This document shows positions 56,386 to 64,000 of a stretch of DNA of 64,000 nucleotides, piece after piece; within the stretch, counting starts at the first letter, position 1, and the number at the start of each line of letters is the position of its first letter. Origin of the DNA: Vigna angularis (Eukaryota; Streptophyta; Magnoliopsida; Fabales; Fabaceae); assembly GCF_016808095.1 (NCBI RefSeq), contig NC_068979.1, positions 12,822,501 to 12,886,500 on the forward strand. Reading direction: 5' to 3'. The notes below the pieces were generated by a model, which worked only from the letters and a program-made list of their open reading frames with translations, was not told where the DNA came from and made no database searches. The translations under genes were made by a program, and so were the position numbers.

Positions 56386-59277
56386 ATGTGTGAAATTCAG
56401 GACAACTCAACATTGAGGATGATTGGGTATGCTAGTGTGTGCAAGGGACTCTACCATTTACAATCTTTTGGAAGGAATTTAGCTCCTAGTTTTGCCTTTT
56501 CGTATGAACATGACAATGTAAATATTTGGCACTTTAGACTTGGTCATCCTGGACATAAAACTCTTGATAAGATGTGTAAAGTTTTCCCTTATATTCAGAC
56601 TGCTAGTGATAATGACGCTTGTGATATCTGTCACTTTGCCAAACAGCACAAATTGCCTTTTCCTAAAAGCACTTCTTTATCTGATGACTGTTTTGACATG
56701 ATTCACTGTGATATTTGGGGTCCCATATCTACCCCCTCTGTACATGGTCATAGGTATTTTTTAACTGTTGTTGATGACTACAATAGGCATACTTGGATTT
56801 TTCTTATGCATAATAAGGGCCAAACTAGAGAACTGCTGCAGAGCTTTATTGCTAAGGTTAATACACAACATAATAAGGCTATTAAAGTGATAAGAACCGA
56901 TAATGGACCTGAATTTAATTGCTCTAGTGTCTATAATTCGTATGGAATTGAACATCAAAGAAGTTGTGTTGAGACTCCACAACAAAATTCTGTTGTGGAA
57001 AGGAAACACCAACATATATTGAATGTAACCCGCAGCTTGATCTTCCAATCTAATATCCCTCACATATATTGGTCCTATGCTCTATCCCAAGCTGTTTATC
57101 TGATCAATAGACTTCCCTCTCCTATCATTAAAGACAAAACCCCTTATGAACTCTTACACGGTAAATCACCCACCTATCTTGACTTAAAGATTTTTGGTTG
57201 TCTATGTTTTGCATCTACCTTAGAAGGTAACAGAAGTAAGCTTGATCCTAGAGCTAGAAAGGGTATTTTTCTAGGATACAAGGGTGGGATAAAAGGATAT
57301 ATAGTCCTTGACATTAATAGTAGAGAAATATTCATAAGTAGGAATGTTATCTTCTATGAAAATATTTTCCCATATAAAGACAAAGAAGCAGGAAGCAGTA
57401 ATCATGATAAAGATAAAAGAGACATATTTTTTCTTGATGACATTACTTGCAGCCATGAACAAAGTTCTACTGAGAATGAGAGATCTACTGAAGAGGAAGC
57501 TGCCACCGATAATGACAATCCTATAGATCAAGAACTTGGAAATGCACAGAGGAAATCCAGCAGAATGAGAAGGACTCCAGAATACTTAAAAGATTACATA
57601 CAACAAAGTGATCACTCTCCATCCACTCAACTGTGTGCCAAAAATGGTTTGATTACTCCCTATCCCATTAAAAAAATTTTGTCTTATAAATCTCTTTCAG
57701 ATAAGCATTTGAAATACACTCTTGTTATAACTGTGAATAAAGAGCCCAATTCCTATGAAGAAGCTAAGAATAGCCCTGAATGGGTTGATGCTATAAGGAA
57801 GGAAATACATGCTCTACAGATGAATAAAACCTGGTATTTGACCCAACTTCCTCCAGGAAAGAGATCTATCGGATGTAGATGGGTCTATAAGGTGAAGCAT
57901 AAGGCTGATGGCACAGTTGAGAGATATAAAGCCAGATTGGTAGCCAAAGGCTACACTCAACAAGAGGGAATAGATTTTTTGGATACTTTTTCCCCAGTTG
58001 CTAAACTCACCTCTGTTAGACTTTTGTTGGCTCTTGCAGCCTCTAAAGGCTGGTTCCTACATCAACTTGATGTGGACAATGCCTTCCTTCATGAAGATTT
58101 GAATGAAGATGTTTATATGGATCTTCCTCCAGGATTAAATGTTGACAATAAAGGGCTGGTCTGTAAACTAACCAAATCCTTATATGGGCTGAAACAAGCT
58201 AGAAGACAGTGGTTTGACAAGCTTTCATCATTTCTTATTTCTTCAGGATATACCCAATCTAAATCTGACCATTCCCTATTTGTTAAAAGAACCCTTTCAG
58301 ATTTCACAGCCTTACTTATATATGTTGATGACATTGTCTTGACAGGGAATTCAATGAAAGAAATCAATCTCATGAAAACTCTTTTGGATAATCAATTTCA
58401 GATTAAAGATTTAGGAGAACTCAAGTATTTTCTTGGGTTTGAAGTGGCTAGATCGAAGAAAGGGATACACTTGTGCCAAAGGAAATATGCCTTGGATATC
58501 CTAGAAGAAACAGGAATGCTAGGGAGTAAACCTAGTTCTACACCCTATTTGAGCAATAATAGCAGTCTGTACAAAAAGGAGGATTATATGGAGAATCCTA
58601 GTGATTATAGGAAATTAATAGGAAAATTATTCTATCTTACTAACACTAGGCCTGATTTATGCTTCACTGTCAATCTTTTAAGTCAGTTCATGCAGGAACC
58701 AACTAAGCACCACTATCAAGCCTTACAACATGTACTTAGGTATGTCAAATCAAGTCCAGCTGAAGGACTTTTCTTTGCTGCTGATTCTAATCCTCAGATA
58801 AAGGGCTTCAGTGATTCAGATTGGGCCACATGTCCTAATACAAGAAGGTCTACTACTGGATACTGCATTTTCTTAGGCAACTCTCTTATCTCATGGAGGT
58901 CAAAGAAACAGAGTACGGTGTCAAGGTCTTCCACGGAGGCTGAATACAGGGCTCTTGCAGCTACAGTGTGTGAGATGCAGTGGTTACACTATCTTCTTCA
59001 AGATTTACACATTGAGCCAACAGCTACTACTGTCCTTTATTGTGATAACAACTCAGCAAGGCATATTGCTCACAATCAAAGCTATCATGAGCGAACCAAG
59101 CACATAGAATTGGATTGTCACGTTGTTCGTGAGAAAATACAAGCCAAGCTCCTACATTTGCTTCCCATTCGATCAGAAGGGCAACTTGCAGATATATTTA
59201 CTAAATTTCCTCACCGGACTAGGTTCAAATCTATTATTCCCAAGCTTGGAATGATGAATATCCATCATCCAACTTGA
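56386..59277 (+). CDS. Copia integrase, reverse transcriptase and RNase H
   Basis: 963 codons from the first ATG after the frameshift. GAG-pre-integrase region (WHFRLGHPGHKTL, CDICHFAKQHKLPF), integrase core with D in VVDDYNRHTW, D in IRTDNGPEF and E in QQNSVVERKH. RT has CRWVYKVKHKADGTVERYKA, LDVDNAFLHEDL, GLKQARRQWF and active site YVDDIVLTGN. RNase H has FSDSDWATC, TVSRSSTEAEYRAL and CDNNSARHIAHN. No stop or frameshift is visible inside. It lacks its own gag linkage because of the break before it, so the element is probably not autonomous unless the shift is suppressed. Confidence 0.95.
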   Translation: MCEIQDNSTLRMIGYASVCKGLYHLQSFGRNLAPSFAFSYEHDNVNIWHFRLGHPGHKTLDKMCKVFPYIQTASDNDACDICHFAKQHKLPFPKSTSLSDDCFDMIHCDIWGPISTPSVHGHRYFLTVVDDYNRHTWIFLMHNKGQTRELLQSFIAKVNTQHNKAIKVIRTDNGPEFNCSSVYNSYGIEHQRSCVETPQQNSVVERKHQHILNVTRSLIFQSNIPHIYWSYALSQAVYLINRLPSPIIKDKTPYELLHGKSPTYLDLKIFGCLCFASTLEGNRSKLDPRARKGIFLGYKGGIKGYIVLDINSREIFISRNVIFYENIFPYKDKEAGSSNHDKDKRDIFFLDDITCSHEQSSTENERSTEEEAATDNDNPIDQELGNAQRKSSRMRRTPEYLKDYIQQSDHSPSTQLCAKNGLITPYPIKKILSYKSLSDKHLKYTLVITVNKEPNSYEEAKNSPEWVDAIRKEIHALQMNKTWYLTQLPPGKRSIGCRWVYKVKHKADGTVERYKARLVAKGYTQQEGIDFLDTFSPVAKLTSVRLLLALAASKGWFLHQLDVDNAFLHEDLNEDVYMDLPPGLNVDNKGLVCKLTKSLYGLKQARRQWFDKLSSFLISSGYTQSKSDHSLFVKRTLSDFTALLIYVDDIVLTGNSMKEINLMKTLLDNQFQIKDLGELKYFLGFEVARSKKGIHLCQRKYALDILEETGMLGSKPSSTPYLSNNSSLYKKEDYMENPSDYRKLIGKLFYLTNTRPDLCFTVNLLSQFMQEPTKHHYQALQHVLRYVKSSPAEGLFFAADSNPQIKGFSDSDWATCPNTRRSTTGYCIFLGNSLISWRSKKQSTVSRSSTEAEYRALAATVCEMQWLHYLLQDLHIEPTATTVLYCDNNSARHIAHNQSYHERTKHIELDCHVVREKIQAKLLHLLPIRSEGQLADIFTKFPHRTRFKSIIPKLGMMNIHHPT

Positions 59278-59759
59278 GGGGAGGCTATTGAATGTATCCG
59301 GTGTTACTTGTTTTTGGTTTACTGTTCCTGTAAACAGTATTTTTGGTTTCTAGGTTTTCTAATTTGGGGGTTTTGTTATTTTCAGTTAGTTTGTTAGTTT
59401 GACAGTTTTTGCTGCCTTACTAGAACCATATATAAAGGTTTCCAGCCTCTGTAAAAACACAACACACACATATATTCATGCATATACGTTTTCTCTCTTT
59501 TTCCCTTATCTCTATTCAGTTAAAGGGGCTTACCTCTGTCGCGGGTCCGTTCCACCGTCGTCCTCTTTCCGATCCACCACCGTCGCGGTGCTCTTGCCGG
59601 ACGAACATGGAGATCCCACTTCTCTCCTCTTTTCGCAGCTGGCTCACCAACGCTTCTCTGACCATCAAAGGCTTCCAGTGAGATTTTTGTCTCACGTTGC
59701 TGGGCCTCAAGCTGTGGGCTATTGGTTTCCTGCTGGGCCACTGGTTTCTCTTTATTTCT

Positions 59760-60450
59760 CTCTCCTAAAATGTTGATAAAGAAGTTCGTTAGAGAAAAAA
59801 CGAAAGAAAACAAAGAATTATAACTAAGCACAAAAATGTAGGAGTTCAAGTACCTCTGTTCCTTAATTATAGGCTTAGTTAGCAGACAACTCAACAATTA
59901 GTTATATATACTTTTATCAAAGGTGTAACCAGTGTAGAAGACAACTCAACAAGTATGTAATTGGTTAAATCATAATATAACGGATGAAAATTTAAATATG
60001 AGGCAGATTCTTACATTTAACATAAATTAAAGAATAAAATTCATGGTTTTACTATTTTGAATTACAAGGGATATCAATTTTTTATTATATAAATTAGATT
60101 GATGGCATGTCTGGTGTTTAATAAAAATATATAAATTTTGATTGGGTTGCAAAAGCTTAATGCAGTAATTAATTTTCCTTTTTCAATATCCCTCTGGACC
60201 AAATAAAATTTCCTGTCAAAATTTCAAAACTTTTAACTAAATAATTAGGACAAACTTATTACTTTGGAATCTTTAACTATGGTACTTGGAATCTATAACT
60301 AGCTATACCAAATTTAACAAAATTGACGCGCTGAATACGTCCATCAAAAAGAAGAAATTACCTTATGAGGAAGTAAGTTGAATTCCAATCTTATTAATTA
60401 AAGTTTTTAGTAAATGTAATTAGTAGATAACTCACTAACAATATTCTTAC
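59760..60450. other. Continuation of the CACTA-like host sequence
   Basis: AT-rich. No gene is recognised apart from the possible exon to the right. It resumes after the copia target duplication. Confidence 0.35.
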
Positions 60451-60452
60451 GG

Positions 60453-60591
60453 AAGGTGGTGTAGCCAGTGTGCTTCCATTAGCTTGTTCTCTCACTTTTA
60501 GTTCCTTCTCAACTTCTTTTCTCTTCATCTCACTTTGGCGTAAGAGACCAACAAGTTCTTTTATTTGATCTTTCATTTCCCTTATCTCCAT
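60453..60591 (-). other. Possible coiled-coil exon of a CACTA transposase-type gene
   Basis: Minus-strand frame MEIREMKDQIKELVGLLRQ then SEMKRKEVEKELKVREQ ending TPPS at a good donor (TTCC|GTAAGA). Heptads are leucine- and charge-rich. Plant CACTA TNPA/transposase_24-type proteins end in such coiled coils, and the location inside a CACTA-like insert agrees. The other exons were not found, so this is a suggestion. Confidence 0.35.
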
Positions 60592-60837
60592 GTCCTTCTC
60601 CCAGAGTTAGCACCTATTGTCAACACACAAATTCATAACAGTATACAATATCACAATTGTGCTTTGTTCAATTAGAAAATTGTTTAGTTATCTTATTTAT
60701 AGAGAATTGAAGAAAAAAATATAATTAATTATAGAGAGAAAAGGTATAGGTCAAAGGACCTAGCATGTGCAACAGAATTAAACATATATTGAAGCCAATT
60801 CTTCGCTTCTCCCAATGAACGCAATTGATTCCAGCGT

Positions 60838-62853
60838 CTAAAACCAAATATCTTCAAATGTTTAACATTAGACCATGCTTCTTCAAATGTGATACCTTTC
60901 GGCCTCTTTGTTGGAGATAGGTTTAGGATATAGGTGGTTGTCAACCTAGCCTCTCCCCATAGAAAGTTTGACATCCTTTTACTTTTCAGCATACACCTAA
61001 CCATATTTAATATGGTTATGTTCTTCCTTTCTGCTGTCCCATTGTGTTGTGGTGTATAGGGTGGAGTAACTTCATGCACTATACCCTCATTTTCACAAAG
61101 AACTTTAAAATCAGTTGAGATATACTCTCCTCCTCCATATGTCCGAAGACCCTTAATCTTCTTCCCACTTTGCCTTTCTAATAGACATTTAAACTTTTGA
61201 AATACCTGCGACACCTCACATTTTCTCCTGATCAAATAACTTCAACTCTTCCTAGTCCAGTCATAAATAAAAAACAGAAAATACCTACTGCCCCCAAGTG
61301 TTTCTGTCTGAATTGGACCACACACATATGAATATATCACCTCTAATTTCTCAGTTGTCTTTTGGAGTAAAAATTTCTGAAAACTACCCTTGGTCTGCTT
61401 GCACTGAATGCACTCTTTGCACATTGTTTCTGGTATGCTAACCATAGGTAAGTCATTCACCATATTCTTTTGGCTTAACTGTGATAGATCTATAAAATTT
61501 AGATGTCCAAATCTAAGATGCCACAACCATTCTGCACTGTTTTCTAATGCAGCAAAACATTGGTGTTTAACTGCATTCATCATGATCCTAAATGTATTGT
61601 TCTGTAATAGTTGAGCCTGGACAATGAGCCTCTTGGTTTGATAAAAAATGCTGAGACAATTATTCTCCATTTTCATCACATATGCTTTCTACAGCAATTG
61701 GCCCAAACTGAGCAGATTGGTCTTTAGGCCTGGCACATATAGTACTTCTTCAATCACTACTTCTCTTCCATCACCATCTCTCAAGACCATCCTGCCAGAA
61801 CCCTCTGCAGTTAGACTCTTATCATCAGCAAATCGAATTTTTCCCCGCATAGCCTCCATCATCTTCACAAACCATTCCTTCCTTCAATCATATGGGTGAG
61901 TATCCATAATCCAGATACCGGACTGCATTTTCTGGTTGATCTTCCCTATGTGCTAGCCATCAACATTACAACTTCAAAATTTGACACATCCTCTTGGGCC
62001 AGATTAGCCATCTTCTTTGGTTTATTCTTTGCTCTTTCTCCCTTCCAACACTCTTTGGCATAATGGCCAAACTTCTGGTAGTTGTAGCACTTAACTTTCT
62101 TCTTATCAAATTTCCATCCACCATTAGAATTTGTGCAAGACTTTTGATTCTTGCCTTTTGTTCCAGTGAGTCTTTATGCTTAATGTTGCCTTTATTGCCT
62201 TTCTTGAACCCTCTTTTGCCCTTATACTGAGACTACGACTATAGTGCTTGTTCTTGGCATTGCTTGTGTTCATTGATGTGATACTCATGTGCTTCTAATG
62301 AGTGCTGCAATTCCTCAATTTCTAATTTCTCCAAATCACGGGTCTCTTCAATAGTAACAACCACATGGTCAAACCTTGGAGTTAGGGTTCTTAGGATTTT
62401 ATCCACAACATATTGATTTGAAATTCCATCGTTATAGGCCCTCATGGAATTGACCAACTCCTGCACCTTGTCAAAATACTCTACCACGATTTCCCCCTCA
62501 TCCATGGTTAGTATTTCAAATTGCCTTCTCAATATCTGCAATTCACCTTCTTGTTCTCTTCACCAATATTTCCCAAATTTCTTTACTAGTAGCAGCCTTT
62601 GAGATCTTATTAAAGATCTTTGAACTGACACACTAGTAAAGCAAAAATTGTTCCTTACTGTCTAGTTTCACCTGCATTTTCTGGTTTCTTTTCTCTTCTT
62701 TAGTAGCCTTTGAACTCAACTCGGGTAGTCTTCTTCTATCACATCTGCAACATCCTAGAAGCCAAATATGGCTTGCATCTTGATGCGCCAATCATCAAAC
62801 AACTTGCTATCAAACATTGGCAGAGACCCCTGTATTCCTCCAAACCCTGCCAT
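60838..62853 (-). pseudogene. Decayed, truncated Ty1-copia polyprotein (second copia)
   Basis: On the minus strand from ATG 62853: gag start MAGFGGIQGSLPMFDSKLFDDW, gag domain (FEILTMDEGEIVVEYFDKVQ), a zinc knuckle near 62060-62100 (CYNYQKFGHYAKEC), pre-integrase WLWHLRFGHLNFIDLSQL with CKECIQCKQTK, and integrase (YTPQHNGTAERKN). Several stops and shifts separate these. Two catalytic sites are changed: the usual 'D-D-Y' is YDW and the 'D-G-G-G-E-Y' is YGGGEY. It ends just after HLKIFGF, so RT and RNase H are missing. Confidence 0.85.
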
Positions 62854-63002
62854 ATTCTTCTTGATTAAATCTTAAAGCTTCTTGGATCTCCTTATTCACC
62901 TTTAAAGATTTATCACTTTCCAAAGAATACTTCTTTCTGGATATACACTCTTCTTCTAGACTTTATTCACACCCACACACCACACAGATCTGTTTCTCCT
63001 AT

Positions 63003-63015
63003 GCTCTTGATACCA
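63003..63015 (-). other. Primer-binding site of the second copia
   Basis: GCTCTTGATACCA on the plus strand, i.e. TGGTATCAAGAGC on the element strand, a common copia tRNA-iMet-type site, 150 bp before its gag ATG. Confidence 0.85.
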
Positions 63016-63415
63016 TCTAGCGTTTTGAGAGAGAAAGCGAAAAAACTACTAAAGAGGTAGAGAGAAGGCAGAGAGTAGAGACATAAATGAAGAATGGGAT
63101 GAAGAGAAGGCTTAAGGCTCACACACACAAGGTACGCTAAAATGATTTTTTCTGTACATCATTTCTGAATGCATTACAACTTTTATAGATGAAACAATGT
63201 AATTGAAATTTGGTTTTGTTTACAACATAACAGAAAGAGCTATTGAAGAGAAGGGGAGAAGGAGTTGAGTGAAAAATAAATTGGAAAGGAAGAGTTGAAA
63301 TAAAGAAAAATTCAAGAAAAAAAAAGTAGAGAAGAAAGTAGGAAAGGAGAAATAATAAGAAAAAAGGAATAATCAAACAAGAGAAAAAAAATATATACTA
63401 ATTATTATGGACACC
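63016..63415 (-). mobile_element. Probable 5' LTR of the second copia
   Basis: It sits next to the PBS and holds AGAGAGAAAG-rich leader sequence and A-rich runs. The outer end is not clear; GGACACCAATTA near 63410 is a guess. No second LTR copy is present to compare. Confidence 0.4.
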
Positions 63416-64000
63416 AATTAATACATTCTGCAACGATTTTAATTCCTTGAATTCTTATTTCCAATTTTACATTCTCAATATTTTAAGTTCAACCACTCTT
63501 ATCTCCAACTTCACATTCTCGTATTAGAATGTCTAAGTACTCATCTGTTTTTCATGTTGAATGAAATTGTGTTTACATCATACACTTTGTTTCGATTGAA
63601 AAGGTTTGATGGTTGATCATCCTTCCTTGCTATGGTCTTTTTCGATCATCCAATCCTCTATGAGAACGCAGTCCATTCCAATGGGTTGTTGACCTGCAGA
63701 AGACACTTTGACACTCAAGTCAGATATCTTTTTCTAAGAGGTCTTTATATTATTAGGATAAATCAAGGTTATTTTACCTGGACATCAATCACATATTTAT
63801 AGGGCTTGTGGCAGCAAAACACATTGATTAACCATTAATACGCAATATATTTTTAGGTGATATAACCTATTAATCACTCATTAATATCGTATAATTGTAC
63901 TTGATATGGACATTTAACTTATTAATTAACCATTAATGTTTTCCACCTTACCTGCTAATTTTGCTGCCGCATAACCGATCAGCTAGTTACTTCCATCATG
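63416..64000. other. Right-hand flank, nothing recognised
   Basis: AT-rich sequence with no gene, repeat or element end that I can support. Confidence 0.4.

Larger units (their letters stand above)
54422..59754 (+). mobile_element. Young, nearly intact Ty1-copia retrotransposon
   Basis: LTRs of 469 bp (54422-54890 and 59286-59754) differ at about four sites by eye. Target duplication TTTCT at 54417-54421 and 59755-59759. PBS and a purine tract GAGGGGAGGC (59276-59285) are in place. The LTR ends appear as TATTG...CTTTA and not TG...CA. A TATATAAAG box is at about 54565. The polyprotein has a single frameshift. Confidence 0.95.

Overview
This is plant nuclear DNA. It has an intron-split plant ABCB transporter gene, AT-rich spacers and dense nested LTR retrotransposons and DNA transposons with plant-type primer-binding sites. 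The repeat style suggests a legume, probably a Phaseoleae bean (Vigna/Phaseolus group), but that is an impression and not proven by the sequence. All gene models were made by eye from splice signals, reading frames and family knowledge.

Layout. 1-5988: minus-strand remnant of a Tekay/Del-like Ty3-gypsy element (two partial LTR copies and a primer-binding site), with a solo LTR of an Athila-like family (3663-4943) inside it. 5989-10607: AT-rich spacer. 10617-12292: non-autonomous Mutator-like element (MULE) with a perfect 9-bp target duplication. 13678-20575: the only clear host gene, a 12-exon ABCB2-type P-glycoprotein of about 1245 residues with no visible lesion. 21765-32388: a plus-strand Tekay-like element. 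Its 5' LTR is split by a 5.6-kb MULE (23354-28992) that carries a transposase gene with two nonsense codons, a 52-bp minisatellite and a convergent GRF-zinc-finger gene. Its gag-pol carries many nonsense codons that look like C-to-T decay.

32389-52516: a nest of three Athila-like Ty3-gypsy elements. Element B (minus) begins at 32389. Element A (minus, 32451-47125, TSD AAGTG) lies inside B's LTR. Element C (plus, 34068-40110, TSD ATCAT) lies inside A's 3' region. A keeps gag-protease-RT-integrase but has lost the downstream ORF. B keeps a protease fused directly to a pol tail plus a downstream transposase_32-like ORF. C keeps only a gag remnant and a 25-codon stub of the downstream ORF. From 52517, B is broken by what looks like the end of a CACTA transposon. 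That insert is itself hit by a young, nearly intact Ty1-copia element (54422-59754) and by a decayed, truncated minus-strand copia (about 60838-63015). The missing right halves of B, the CACTA element and the Tekay-like host should lie beyond the right edge.

Most unusual signals: (i) stem-loops in elements B and C that keep an 8-nt TACTGAWG-type loop while stem sequences change with compensation; (ii) perfect CCGCT-N-AGCGG palindromes just upstream of the LTR TATA box; (iii) the complementary gene losses of A, B and C; (iv) the MULE that carries a GRF-zinc-finger gene.
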